Shown piece by piece: positions 53,695 to 62,692 of a stretch of DNA of 64,000 nucleotides. Numbering within the stretch: position 1 is the stretch's first letter; each line of letters opens with the position of its first letter. Under the pieces are notes generated by a model. That model saw only the letters and a list, made by a program, of their open reading frames with translations. It was not told the DNA's origin and did not search any database. The stretch is from Planctomycetia bacterium. GTDB taxonomy: Bacteria > Planctomycetota > Planctomycetia > Gemmatales > Gemmataceae. Where the stretch lies: positions 16,356 through 80,355 of the forward strand of contig SXID01000019.1 of assembly GCA_005772955.1 (NCBI GenBank). The letters are read 5' to 3'. A program made the position numbers and the translations under genes.

Positions 53695-55836
53695 CTCGTC
53701 GTCGTCGTCCTTCAGTTGCGCCTTGCTCACGATCTGCTGTTGCACGTTTGCGGGCACCATTTCGTAGTGGCTCAGTTCCATCGCGTAGGAGCCTTGCCCC
53801 TGAGTCATGCCGCCCAACTGAGCCGCGTAGCGGGCCACCTCCGCAAGTGGTGCGCGGGCGTAAACCACCGTCATGTCACCAGGCAGACTGTCCTGGTTCT
53901 CGACGTGTGCGCGCTTCGTGGGTAGGTCGCCGAGAATCGCCCCGGTGTACTTGCTTGGGGCCGTGATTTCGATCTTCACGATAGGTTCGAGCAGTGACGG
54001 CCGGGCCGCGAGGAACGCCTTGCGGAACGCATGCCGCCCCGCTGTCTTGAAAGCGGCTTCGGACGAGTCCACGTCGTGGTACTTCCCGAAGTGGACCTCC
54101 ACGGCACAATCCTGAACGCGATAGCCCGCCAGCACGCCTCGCTCCAACATTTCCTTGCAGCCCTTCTCTATCGCGGGGAGGAAGTTGTTCGGGATCGTGC
54201 CGCCGACGATGTGGTCGATGAACGCGAAGTTGAACGCGGGGTCGTAGTGACAACTTCGCAGTTTCTCGAAGCGAGACTTGTTTGCGAACTCCGCTTCGCA
54301 CTGTTCTTGTGTCTTGATCTCGCGCGACAGCGCGTAGATGCGGAGGTGGACTTCAGCGAACTGCCCGCGTCCGCCGGTTTGCTTCTTGTGCTTGTGGTCA
54401 CCGGACGCCTCGCCGCCGATCGTTTCGCGGTATGGGATTTTCGGTTCCTTCGTGTTCACTTCCACACCGAACCGCGCTTTCAAGCGTTCGCGGATGATGT
54501 CCAGGTGAAGTTGGCTCACGCCGCTGATGACGAGTTCGTGCGTCTGCGCGTCGTGCGTCACCTTCACAGTTGGGTCTTCTGCCGCGAGTTTGTGGAGTCC
54601 GATGGAAATCTTTTGCTCGTCGCCACGGGTTTTTGGTTCGATTGCAAGCCCGAACATCGGGGTCGGGAAGTGCGGCAGCGGGATCTTGGGCGCGTGGTTC
54701 GTGTAGGCGATCGTGTCGCCGATCTCCAGACCTTCCACTTTCGCGATGGCGACAATGTCGCCCGGTCCGACTTCGTGGATCTGTGCAGTGGACTTGCCCT
54801 GCGCTTCGAGCAGGTGCCCAATGCGGAGTGTTGCCCCGCTGCGCAAGTTCACGACGTTGTGGTTGTGCTGGAGTTTGCCCGCGAGCACACGAATGAAGCT
54901 CAGGTGCCCGACGAACTTGTCGTTGACGACCTTGAAAACCTGTGCGACGAACTCTTCCTGCTCGGTCGGTTCGAGTTGGTGGGTCGAACCGTTGGCGCCA
55001 ACTTGTAGTCCTTCGAGGCGCCTGCGGGCGAACGCGGGTGATAGCCCGTAGCGGCTGAGCGCATCGAGCAGTTCCTTCACGCCCTTATCTTTCTTCGCCG
55101 AGACGCAGAAGATTGGGATCAGCGTGCCCGCGTCCATCGCGCGCGTGATGTCTCCCTCCAGTTCCGCCAGCGTGACTTTGCCCTCGCTCAGGTACTTTTC
55201 GAGCAGTGCCTCATCGGCCTCAACGACCGCCTCGATGAGTTGGCTTCGCGCGGCCGACGCATCGACCGGGCTTGACGGCGGGAAGATCTGTCGGGGGTCG
55301 AGGAGGCAGTGAACTTCGCGTATCCCGTTGCCGAGCCGGTCTGGTACGTTGAACAGCACGCAGTTCTTCCCGAACGCCGCCTGGATGCTCTCGACCAGCG
55401 ACGGCAGGTCGATGTTGTCCGCGTCGAGTTTGTTGATGACGATCGCGCGCGAAAGCCCCAGATCGGTCGCTTCCTTGAACATGCGCCGGGTGTTCATCTC
55501 GACGCCGTTGACTGCGGAGATGACGAGCACCGCGGTTTCGACAGCCGCGAGCGCCTCGAGTGCCGCACCGATGAAGTCGGGCGAGCCGGGCGCGTCGAGG
55601 ATATTCAAGTGTTTGCCGTCGTGATCGGCGTGGAGGACGTGCGTGTCGATGGAGAAGTGGTGCTTGTGTTCTTCCTCGTCGGAATCGCCGACCGAGGTGC
55701 CATCGTCCACGCTGCCGAGTCGATCAACCGCGTGGGCGTCGAAGAGGAGAGCATCGGCTAGGCTGGTCTTGCCCGCGGCGCGATGCCCAACGAGTGCAAT
55801 GTCTCTGACGTTTTCCACCAGGTGCTTGACAGCCAT
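53692..55836 (-). CDS. Elongation factor G-like GTPase (FusA2-like)
   Basis: 714 residues from the ATG at 55836 (GGAG upstream). P-loop 'GHRAAGKTS' (17-25). Switch II reads 'LDAPGSPDFIG', where EF-G has DTPGHVDF, so the catalytic His is Ser85. The G4 motif is 'VINKLDAD'. All five EF-G domains appear present; the domain IV stretch 'DHKHKKQTGGRGQFAEVHLR' matches the EF-G-like subfamily, not canonical EF-G. The tail is 'KDDDDE'. Role unsettled; it may bind ribosomes without ordinary translocation. Follows hisA by 49 bases. Confidence 0.9.
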   Translation of the reverse strand: MAVKHLVENVRDIALVGHRAAGKTSLADALLFDAHAVDRLGSVDDGTSVGDSDEEEHKHHFSIDTHVLHADHDGKHLNILDAPGSPDFIGAALEALAAVETAVLVISAVNGVEMNTRRMFKEATDLGLSRAIVINKLDADNIDLPSLVESIQAAFGKNCVLFNVPDRLGNGIREVHCLLDPRQIFPPSSPVDASAARSQLIEAVVEADEALLEKYLSEGKVTLAELEGDITRAMDAGTLIPIFCVSAKKDKGVKELLDALSRYGLSPAFARRRLEGLQVGANGSTHQLEPTEQEEFVAQVFKVVNDKFVGHLSFIRVLAGKLQHNHNVVNLRSGATLRIGHLLEAQGKSTAQIHEVGPGDIVAIAKVEGLEIGDTIAYTNHAPKIPLPHFPTPMFGLAIEPKTRGDEQKISIGLHKLAAEDPTVKVTHDAQTHELVISGVSQLHLDIIRERLKARFGVEVNTKEPKIPYRETIGGEASGDHKHKKQTGGRGQFAEVHLRIYALSREIKTQEQCEAEFANKSRFEKLRSCHYDPAFNFAFIDHIVGGTIPNNFLPAIEKGCKEMLERGVLAGYRVQDCAVEVHFGKYHDVDSSEAAFKTAGRHAFRKAFLAARPSLLEPIVKIEITAPSKYTGAILGDLPTKRAHVENQDSLPGDMTVVYARAPLAEVARYAAQLGGMTQGQGSYAMELSHYEMVPANVQQQIVSKAQLKDDDDE

Positions 55837-55859
55837 GATGTGAACTCCAAGAGAGAGGG

Positions 55860-55951
55860 AGTCGCAAGTCGGCAAGTCTCAAGTCTCAAGTGGGAAGAAC
55901 GTCACCGATTGGGTTCTCGACTCGGGACTTGCAGACTTGCGACTTGCGACT
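55860..55951. repeat. Inverted arrays of 7-bp units at the hisA 3' end
   Basis: GTCTCAA-type heptamers at 55861-55893 face GCGACTT-type heptamers at about 55925-55951. The right array codes for the last part of HisA ('SRKSQVCKSR'); the left one is in the gap before the EF-G-like gene. Related to the array at 29867. Confidence 0.6.
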
Positions 55952-56656
55952 GAGAAGAATAGCGGCTGCGAGATCAAGCGTTCCTTCGTAAAGTGCGCGG
56001 CCAATGATGCAGCCGGGAATCCCTTCCGCGATCAGACGGCGCACATGGTCCAGGGTGCAGACACCCCCGCTGGCAATGACGGGGAGCGGCATCGCGGCCT
56101 TCATCTCCGCGAGGCCGACGAAGTTCGGCCCGCTCATCATCCCATCCTTTGCGATGTCCGTGTAGACGACCGCGGCGAGTGGGGAATCACTTACCTGCTT
56201 GGCGAGATCAACCGCCTTGACGCGAGACAGTTCGAGCCAGCCTTCGGTCGCGACGAACCCGTCTTTTGCGTCCACACCGAGCACGATGTGGTCTGGGTAG
56301 CGGTGGGCGACCGTGCGTGTCCACTCTGGCGACTGGAGCGCCTTTGTGCCAAGAACAGCCCATCGTACACCCCACCCGAAGACGGTTTCGAGGTCGGCAT
56401 CGGTGCGGAGACCACCACCGAGTTGAACGGGCACGCCTGCGCCTTCAACGATGGCACGGATCACGGGGCCGTTCACGGGCTTACCGGCTTTCGCGCCATC
56501 GAGGTCAACGACATGAATCCGGTCGGCGCCTGAATCGACCCACTTGCGCGCGACGGCGGTGGGGTCGTCAGAGAACACGGTTTCCCGCGAGTAATCGCCT
56601 TGCTGGAGCCGCACGGCGCGGCCATTGAGGAGGTCGATTGCGGGGTAGATGAACAT
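55886..56656 (-). CDS. hisA: Phosphoribosylformimino-5-aminoimidazole carboxamide ribotide isomerase
   Basis: 256 residues. Histidine pathway, Amadori rearrangement of ProFAR to PRFAR. The (beta/alpha)8 barrel begins 'IYPAIDLLNGRAVRLQQGDY', with catalytic Asp8 and Asp129 ('LGVDAKDGFV'). Phosphate-binding loops are 'QLGGGLRT' and 'VIASGGVCTLDHV'. The C-terminal 20 residues are encoded by a heptamer array and are probably not part of the fold. No other his gene is in the window. Confidence 0.95.
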   Translation of the reverse strand: MFIYPAIDLLNGRAVRLQQGDYSRETVFSDDPTAVARKWVDSGADRIHVVDLDGAKAGKPVNGPVIRAIVEGAGVPVQLGGGLRTDADLETVFGWGVRWAVLGTKALQSPEWTRTVAHRYPDHIVLGVDAKDGFVATEGWLELSRVKAVDLAKQVSDSPLAAVVYTDIAKDGMMSGPNFVGLAEMKAAMPLPVIASGGVCTLDHVRRLIAEGIPGCIIGRALYEGTLDLAAAILLSRKSQVCKSRVENPIGDVLPT

Positions 56657-56746
56657 GAACTCGATTCCTGAACTTCGTGGGTATTCTTCACGGAGTCTAG
56701 GAGGAAAGCAAGGGAATTGAAGAATCGTGAAGGTTAGATTCTTCGC

Positions 56747-57817
56747 TCAGCGAGAGAACGCCGGGAGGTAATCGTTGTCGAGTTGAAGGATGATAAGCGC
56801 CAGCGCGGTAGGGTAAACCGGTCCGTAGGTGCCATCGGTCCAGTTCCCGTCTTTGCCCTGCGTTTCTTTGAGTACCTTGAAGAACTTCGCCCGATAATCG
56901 GACCAGCGGAGAACAGCCGCATCATTCGCGGTGGAGTCGAGCTTCTGGTGCCCGTTTTCGCCGAGTGCGAACGCGACTCGCGACAGGTGGTATTGCGGAA
57001 GCAGAGAGTAAACAGCGTTGCCATTTCGGATGAACTGGAGTTGCTGTGCCGTGTTCGTGCCGTACGAGTTCTTAACCCACTTCGCAAGCGGGTCGGGTCT
57101 CGCACCGTCCCGCATCAGCGCCCCCGCCGCGGCCATCGCGCTGTACATGGGCTGCCCATCGTTGCCCATCGGGACCGCGCCACCGAAGATGCTGTAGATG
57201 ATCCCGCCGTCCCTGTTCGTGGCTTTCGCGAGATACTGGAACGCCTTGTCGGTCACCGTCTTCGGCACCTCGATGCCGGCCTTGCGAACGGCGAGCAACG
57301 CCTGGAACGCGGTCGCGGTGGACTGGCTGTCGTCGTAGTCGCTGCCGGCGCGGGCGGTCATGAATCCCCACCCGCCGCGCGTGGTCTGGCCTTCGACAAG
57401 GAACGCGGTCGCCTTCTTGATTAACTTCGCGAGCCGGTCGCGACGGTCGGTGTCGTCGTCCGTGTCGTACGCGCACGCGAGGAACATCAGCGCGTGGCTG
57501 TGACTGTTGATGTACTGGTACATCTCGTTCTGGGTGGCACTCGCGAGTTGTCCTTTCTCGCTCGTATTCGCCTCCAGCCACGCGATTGTCTTGCGGAGGT
57601 GCGGTGCGTACACCCCTTCCTTCGGGGTGCTGCCCTCCATCAGAAGAGCGAGGCCTGCGGTCGCGGTGATCGTCGTTGGGGTGACGTTGTTTGCGCTGTC
57701 CCATGTGCCGTCTGCCTTCTGTTGAGCGGCGAGCCACTTCAACCCGTTCTTTACCGGGTCGTTCGTCGTGGGCGGCGTCAGGAACGCGAGCGCGATGGCA
57801 GCAGCAGCGGCGTACAT
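56747..57817 (-). CDS. Secreted terpene-cyclase-like alpha/alpha-repeat protein 1
   Basis: 356 residues; the ATG at 57817 follows GGGGGATACC. Signal peptide ('MYAAAAAIALAFLTP'). The mature protein carries prenyltransferase/squalene-oxidase-type repeats: 'GLKWLAAQQKADGTWDSANN', 'GGWGFMTARAGSDYDDSQST', 'RDGGIIYSIFGGAVPM'. The family is widespread in planctomycetes and not shown to be catalytic. Tandem paralogue of the next gene upstream (57907-58974); both end in 'ALIILQLDNDYLPAF' plus a two-residue tail. Confidence 0.88.
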   Translation of the reverse strand: MYAAAAAIALAFLTPPTTNDPVKNGLKWLAAQQKADGTWDSANNVTPTTITATAGLALLMEGSTPKEGVYAPHLRKTIAWLEANTSEKGQLASATQNEMYQYINSHSHALMFLACAYDTDDDTDRRDRLAKLIKKATAFLVEGQTTRGGWGFMTARAGSDYDDSQSTATAFQALLAVRKAGIEVPKTVTDKAFQYLAKATNRDGGIIYSIFGGAVPMGNDGQPMYSAMAAAGALMRDGARPDPLAKWVKNSYGTNTAQQLQFIRNGNAVYSLLPQYHLSRVAFALGENGHQKLDSTANDAAVLRWSDYRAKFFKVLKETQGKDGNWTDGTYGPVYPTALALIILQLDNDYLPAFSR

Positions 57818-57906
57818 GGTATCCCCCAATAGCTACAAACCCCTCTACCACTATGGACGCACCACGGGGCGGAGAGCAACAGTCATCCGTGGATTTCGTT
57901 CTTCGC

Positions 57907-58974
57907 TCAGCGAGCGAACGCGGGGAGGTAGTCGTTATCGAGTTGGAGGATGATGAGTGCGAGCGACGTCGAATACACCGGGCCGTTGAGCATATCGGGC
58001 CAGTTCCCGTCGGCCAGTTGATCGCTCTTCAGGGTTTCGTAGGTCGCGGTCCGGTACGACGACCAGCTAAGGAGATCAGCGTCACGTGCGGTAGGGTCGA
58101 TCTTGCGGTGCCCGTTCTCACCAAGGGCGAACGCGACGCGAGCGAACTGGAGGTGCGTGAACATCGCACCCGCATTTTGGCGCGGGCGGATGCTGGTGCT
58201 GGGTTTCAGGTTCCCGACCCAGCGGGTGAGCACTGGCGGTCGCGGACCGTCGTGCATCAGGTGCGTCGCGACGGAACCGGCCGTGAGTTGCGGTTGTCCT
58301 GCTCCGCTCCCGGGGGAGTTCGCTTCGATCATCCGTGTGAAGACGCCGCCGGTCGCGCTCGTCGCTTTCGCGAGGTAATCCGTGCCCTTGTCAGTAAGCG
58401 TCTTGGGAACCTCGATCCCGGCTTTGCGTGCCGCGAACAGCCCCTGGAGCATCAGGATCGTGGACAGGCTGTCGTCGTCGGTACGCTCGCTGACAGAGGC
58501 GACGCCCCAGCCGCCGCGTTTTCCTTGCGAGTCCGTGGCGAACGCAACTGCCCGCTCGATGAGTCGGCCGAGTTGCTTCCTGCGAGCGTGGTCGTCGTCG
58601 GTGTCATAGGCGCTCGACAGGAACATCAGCGCGTGGGCGTGCCCCTGGATGTTTCGCGCGTCTTCGGCGGGGCCGTTGGCGAGGCGCCCGTTCTCGGCGG
58701 CGTTCTTCGCGAACCACGCAACCGCCATGCGGAGTTCGGGCGCGTACGTACCGTGTTTGAGCGTACTCCCTTCCATCAGTAGCGCGAGGCCCGCGAACGC
58801 GGTTACGGTGATCGAATTGCGGTCGTTTCGTCCGACCCAACTGCCGTCCGTTTTCTGTTGCGCGGCGAGCCACTTTAGCCCCTTCGCGACGCAGAGCGTC
58901 ACATCGCCCTGCGTTGGTTCGTGCAGTGCGGTTGCCGTGAGCGTTACGAGCGCGATAGTGACGATGGCGTACAT
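57907..58974 (-). CDS. Secreted terpene-cyclase-like alpha/alpha-repeat protein 2
   Basis: 355 residues from the ATG at 58974. Signal peptide 'MYAIVTIALVTLTATALHEP'. Repeats include 'GLKWLAAQQKTDGSWVGRND', 'GKRGGWGVASVSERTDDDSL' and 'LARVAFALGENGH'-type 'FARVAFALGENGHRKIDPTA'. It is a tandem duplicate of the gene at 56747, with clear divergence in the middle. Secreted, function unknown. Confidence 0.88.
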   Translation of the reverse strand: MYAIVTIALVTLTATALHEPTQGDVTLCVAKGLKWLAAQQKTDGSWVGRNDRNSITVTAFAGLALLMEGSTLKHGTYAPELRMAVAWFAKNAAENGRLANGPAEDARNIQGHAHALMFLSSAYDTDDDHARRKQLGRLIERAVAFATDSQGKRGGWGVASVSERTDDDSLSTILMLQGLFAARKAGIEVPKTLTDKGTDYLAKATSATGGVFTRMIEANSPGSGAGQPQLTAGSVATHLMHDGPRPPVLTRWVGNLKPSTSIRPRQNAGAMFTHLQFARVAFALGENGHRKIDPTARDADLLSWSSYRTATYETLKSDQLADGNWPDMLNGPVYSTSLALIILQLDNDYLPAFAR

Positions 58975-59050
58975 GGCGACACCCGGACTGCGAGGAGATG
59001 CCACCACTATTGACACACCACAGCCCGAAGATCAACTGTGCGGTGCGAAA

Positions 59051-59986
59051 TCACTTTGGGAAGTCCGGGTGCGGGAGGTTCGCGTTCGCGAACGTTTTCC
59101 GCCCTGGGTTGACCATCACGGGTCGCGAACTTTCCAGCGGCGGTGCGTACACGAGCCGTTGCACCAACCCGGTTTCGGGGTTCCGTTCGCTCGCCGTGGT
59201 GCCCCAGTTGGGGTGCCACGCGACCAGTTCGTAGATGCCTTCGGGAACCTGTGTGAACTGGAACCGGCCTTCAAGGTCCGAGATCGCGTAATACGGGTGG
59301 TCGCACACGAACAGGTCCGCGGCGTGCCAGGAGAATCCCGCGGCGCTGGTGAGTTCGACGCGGCCGTAAGTATCGAAACTGCGTTCGAGTGGTCGCTCTG
59401 GGTCGGGGAAGGGGATCGCGAAGAACGCGGCCCCGCGACCGCGAAGCGAGTGGAACACTGGCTCGGCCGATTGGAATTTCACAGGTTCTCCGCGGCGCAC
59501 GAATCCCACTCGCCCCGTCACGCGGAGGTCAGGCTTGATTCCGTTTTGCGGGTCGTCGCCCTTCTTCACGGCGACCTGTTTCACCAAGATTTGCGAGTCG
59601 CGGATTTCGACGCTCACCGGCGGCAAGTCCCAAGGCTTCGCGCGCGTCGGGTTCACCCCGCGCAGGTACACAACGGCCCCGGCGAGCGCGTAAGTGAACG
59701 GATCGATTCGCGGAGCGTACGGGTGGACAAGAACGCGCAGGTCGGAACCCTTCCCGTCCGGGCGCGGGCGGAGGTCGATCACCGGTTGGACACTCGGAAT
59801 CGCCTTTTCCCTATCCCACGTGACGAGGCCGTTGATCTGCCCGCACGCGGACGGTTGGAAATCCGCGGGCTTGTCACTCGATGGTGTTGGGGGCGTGGGC
59901 GTACTCGCGGCAGCAGGTGGTTCCGAGCCGCACCCGATTGCGAACAGCGCGAGCGGCACGAGAAGGCAGAGCAGGGGACGCGGCAC
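59051..59986 (-). CDS. Lipoprotein with carboxypeptidase regulatory-like domain
   Basis: 311 residues from a GTG with GAGAGGATCTCGC upstream. This start gives a clean lipoprotein signal ('MPRPLLCLLVPLALFAIGCG', Cys19); ATG at 60034 would add 16 polar residues. The middle has a cupredoxin-like flavour ('VDLRP', 'AGAVVYLRGVNPTRAKPWDL'). The C-terminus is a regulatory-like beta domain ('YYAISDLEGRFQFTQVPEGI', 'YELVAWHPNWG'). Similar proteins accompany cytochromes in planctomycetes. Role unknown. Confidence 0.85.
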   Translation of the reverse strand: MPRPLLCLLVPLALFAIGCGSEPPAAASTPTPPTPSSDKPADFQPSACGQINGLVTWDREKAIPSVQPVIDLRPRPDGKGSDLRVLVHPYAPRIDPFTYALAGAVVYLRGVNPTRAKPWDLPPVSVEIRDSQILVKQVAVKKGDDPQNGIKPDLRVTGRVGFVRRGEPVKFQSAEPVFHSLRGRGAAFFAIPFPDPERPLERSFDTYGRVELTSAAGFSWHAADLFVCDHPYYAISDLEGRFQFTQVPEGIYELVAWHPNWGTTASERNPETGLVQRLVYAPPLESSRPVMVNPGRKTFANANLPHPDFPK

Positions 59987-60049
59987 GCGAGATCCTCTCG
60001 AAGCCGGGATGAACCCGGCGTATGCTGTGTTCACTCACGGAGAACACAA

Positions 60050-60406
60050 ATGCAAACCGCGACGCTCGGGTATCTGGTACGACACCTCAGTGAGGCACCG
60101 AGTGTGCCGTGCCCATGTGGTGTGAGCACACGCATCCTCACAGGCGCCGACGGCGCGCCAGCCTCGCTCCACGTCACCTCGATCACCGATTCCGTCCGGC
60201 ACTACCACCGGGGAACCACGGAGGTTTACTACATCCTGGAGGGACTGGGCAAGATCGAATTGAACGGCGTGTGGCACGATGTGGCGCCGGGCACCGTGAT
60301 CTGGATCGAAGCGGGCACGCGGCACCGGGTCGTGAGCGACGCCGGGTTGAAGACGATCGTCTTCGCGCTCCCAGCGTTCAACCCAGCAGACGAGTGGTTC
60401 GATTGA
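60050..60406 (+). CDS. Small cupin-domain protein
   Basis: 118 residues from the ATG with GGAG. The cupin motif 1 is 'HYHRGTTEVYYILEGLGKIE', with the His/His/Glu ligands. Motif 2 is 'PGTVIWIEAGTRHRVVSD'. The N-terminus has Cys residues ('PSVPCPCGVSTRI'). Metal-dependent enzyme or sugar/ligand sensor; cannot be decided. Divergent from the lipoprotein gene and convergent with the SDR gene. Confidence 0.92.
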   Translation: MQTATLGYLVRHLSEAPSVPCPCGVSTRILTGADGAPASLHVTSITDSVRHYHRGTTEVYYILEGLGKIELNGVWHDVAPGTVIWIEAGTRHRVVSDAGLKTIVFALPAFNPADEWFD

Positions 60407-60408
60407 GG

Positions 60409-60479
60409 AAGCAACCCCTCCCCTAAGAAGGGAGGGGCTTCCGAATGGCGCCCCTCCCTTCTTAGGGGAGGGGTTGCTT
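60409..60479. terminator. Perfect 30-bp hairpin between convergent cupin and SDR genes
   Basis: Arms 60409-60438 and 60450-60479 are exact reverse complements with an 11-base loop. It fills the whole space between two convergent genes, so it is best read as a bidirectional terminator, or as a mobile palindrome serving as one. Confidence 0.85.
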
Positions 60480-60482
60480 TTG

Positions 60483-61292
60483 TCAGATTGTGACGGACGA
60501 GAACCCGCCGTCCACGACGATGTTCTGCCCGGTCACGAAGCCGGATGCGCGCTGAGACGCGAGCCAGATCACCGCGCCGGCCAACTCTTCGGCACTTCCG
60601 AAGCGCCCCATCGGCGTGTGCCCCACGATCGACTGCCCACGTTCGGTGTACGTGCCGTCTTCCTTGAGCAGCATCCGCCGGTTCTGTTCAGCGGGGAAGA
60701 ACCCGGGACTGATGGCGTTGACGCGCACGCCTTTCGTGGCCCACTCGCGCGCCAGCCAGAGCGTGAGGTTCAGCACCGCGGCCTTCGACGCGGAGTACGC
60801 GACGACGCGCGACAGGGGCGTGATGCTCGCCATCGACGCGATGTTGATGACGCTTCCCTTACCGGCCGCGACCATCTTCTCGCCAAAGATCTGACACGGG
60901 AACAGCGTGCCGCCGACGAGGTTCAGGTCAAAGACTGCTTGCCAGCCTTCAAGCCCCATCTTGCAGAAGTCGCCACCGGGCGGAACGGTCGCTTCCGGCT
61001 TGTTGCCTCCGGCACCGTTCACGAGGATCGTGACGTTGCCGAGCTTTGAGGTGATGGCGTCGCGCGCGGCGGTGAGCGAATCGCGACTCATCGCGTCAGC
61101 GGTCTGGAAAATGGCTTTCCCGCCAGCCTTCTCGATGGTGCGTACGCGTTCCACGCCGCGTTCTTCGCTGCGGCCCACGACCGCGACGGTCGCACCTGCG
61201 GCAGCGAGCGCGTCGGCCATCGCGCCACCGAGTACTCCGGTCCCGCCGAGGACCGCGGCCACTTCGCCTTGAAGATTGAAGAGGTTCGTCAT
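60483..61292 (-). CDS. SDR oxidoreductase, probable fructuronate reductase (D-mannonate oxidoreductase)
   Basis: 269 residues from the ATG at 61292; the upstream 24 codons are dropped. NAD(P) motif 'AAVLGGTGVLGGAMADALA', 'LVNGAGGNKPEAT' and the active-site 'YSASK' (about 166-170, 'VAYSASKAAVLNL'). The loop 'GGDFCKMGLEGWQAVFDLNL' and 'SPGFFPAEQNRRMLL' are typical of the SDR-type D-mannonate oxidoreductases. It lies directly downstream of a UxaE-like gene, which supports hexuronate catabolism: fructuronate to mannonate. Substrate assignment rests partly on that context. Confidence 0.82.
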   Translation of the reverse strand: MTNLFNLQGEVAAVLGGTGVLGGAMADALAAAGATVAVVGRSEERGVERVRTIEKAGGKAIFQTADAMSRDSLTAARDAITSKLGNVTILVNGAGGNKPEATVPPGGDFCKMGLEGWQAVFDLNLVGGTLFPCQIFGEKMVAAGKGSVINIASMASITPLSRVVAYSASKAAVLNLTLWLAREWATKGVRVNAISPGFFPAEQNRRMLLKEDGTYTERGQSIVGHTPMGRFGSAEELAGAVIWLASQRASGFVTGQNIVVDGGFSSVTI

Positions 61293-61367
61293 GTGAGTGA
61301 GGATGCGGGGTGAGGGATGAAGGATGAATTCAGACAGAGGAGGAGGACGAACGCTGCTGTTCATCCC

Positions 61368-62621
61368 TCATCCTTGCAGAAACAGCGGTTTCAGGTGCCG
61401 GTCGAACAGGTTCGTCGTCACGTTGCGCGACACGGACGCTTCGCACGTCTTCAGCATTTGAAGGTACTGCTCGCCCATCTGCGCCGCGATCTTGAACCCG
61501 ACGTGGATCAACTGACGGAGCGACGGGTTGAACAGCGGGTTCGCTTGATCGTGGCGAAGTGCGCCCACGAACTGCTCCGAACGCCACTCGTACACCTCAT
61601 CCGCAGTCGGCAGTTTCGCGGCGTCGATGTCGATGACGGCCGCGTACGGGGCGCAGAGTTCGTCCTTCTTCGTGAGCGCCTTCGCGTAGATCACCTTTGC
61701 CAGCGCCAGCCCTTCGCCGCCGGACTCCGCGAGGCCGATTACCTCTTCCAGCCACGTCGTGCCCGCGGTCTTCAGGTGGATGCCCGCACCGGTGTCGTGG
61801 AGAGCACGCTGCATCGGGCCGTAGAGCGAGAACTTATCGCTGCCAGAGTGGACGCTGAGTTTGAGATTCGCCGGGAGCCGGAACTTCTTCACTGCGTACG
61901 CAATGACCGCGAGGTCGTTGCGGAACTCACGCTCGAACTGCACCACGTCGCCGACGTAGTCCACACCCTTGTTGAACCGGCCGGTGAACTTCGGCGCGAT
62001 GGTCTGCACCGGTACGCCTTCGTCCGCAAGTGCCGCGAGAATCAGCAGGAGTTCTTGCGGCGACTGCGGCTGGTCGGTTTCGTCCATCGACACTTCGGTG
62101 ATGAAGTTGTCGGATCCCTTCGACCACGCGATCTTGTGGTAGATCTCGCTCGCGTCCTTCACGGCCTTCAGGTATTTCCCGATGATGCGCTGGATGTCAG
62201 CGGGCGTGGTCGTGAACGGTTCTGCCGTGCCGGGAATTGAGAGCGTGCCGAGCAACTCCGGGTGTCGCGTCGTGAAGATTTTCACTGCGTTCGCATTCGC
62301 GGGTTGCCCGATGGAATCGGCCACGTCGATGGTGTAGAAGTCGCACGACGGGAGGAACCGCTCGACGGTTTCGAGCCTGATGTGGTCGGCGTCTACGTGG
62401 TACGGTTTGGTCCACTTCAAGTCGCGCACCGCGGCGTCGGCGGCGGCTCGCACGCTCGCGGGTTCGGACCCGATGATGGTGTGTTCGCGGTTCGACTTGT
62501 TCCACACGGGGATGACTTCGACCCCGCTTTTGGCAGCGAGGATGCACGCCTGCACCTGTGCTTTGGCTTGGTGCGCGAACCGGTCGCCGACCCCGATCGA
62601 GTACTTGCCGAGCGTGAGCAT
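61368..62621 (-). CDS. uxaE: Tagaturonate epimerase family protein
   Basis: 417 residues; GAAGG ribosome site. Matches the UxaE family, which interconverts D-tagaturonate and D-fructuronate: N-terminus 'LGKYSIGVGDRFAHQAKAQV', 'PYHVDADHIRLETVERFLPS', 'VSMDETDQPQSPQELL', 'LSVHSGSDKFSLYGPM' and 'GIHLKTAGTTWLEEVIGL'. His and Asp residues in 'HVDADH' and 'SVHSGSDK' are candidate metal ligands. With the SDR downstream it forms a two-step route from tagaturonate to mannonate. Family recall, not a search. Confidence 0.85.
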   Translation of the reverse strand: MLTLGKYSIGVGDRFAHQAKAQVQACILAAKSGVEVIPVWNKSNREHTIIGSEPASVRAAADAAVRDLKWTKPYHVDADHIRLETVERFLPSCDFYTIDVADSIGQPANANAVKIFTTRHPELLGTLSIPGTAEPFTTTPADIQRIIGKYLKAVKDASEIYHKIAWSKGSDNFITEVSMDETDQPQSPQELLLILAALADEGVPVQTIAPKFTGRFNKGVDYVGDVVQFEREFRNDLAVIAYAVKKFRLPANLKLSVHSGSDKFSLYGPMQRALHDTGAGIHLKTAGTTWLEEVIGLAESGGEGLALAKVIYAKALTKKDELCAPYAAVIDIDAAKLPTADEVYEWRSEQFVGALRHDQANPLFNPSLRQLIHVGFKIAAQMGEQYLQMLKTCEASVSRNVTTNLFDRHLKPLFLQG

Positions 62622-62692
62622 GGGCCGGAACCTTCGTTATGTGTGGGGAGTTGTTGTATCGGAAAAGCGGTGGAGAACGCTACTCTTCCGCA

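Noticed and set aside
57420..57480. DxDD-like motif (DTDDD) in the secreted cyclase-repeat proteins as a class II terpene cyclase active site
   Set aside because: It lies in a loop after 'ALMFLACAY', not in the cyclase position, and the proteins are secreted and half the size of squalene-hopene cyclase.
58649..60406. 585-codon plus-strand ORF ending in the cupin
   Set aside because: Only the last 118 codons (60050-60406) are coding-like; the rest is antisense to two supported genes.
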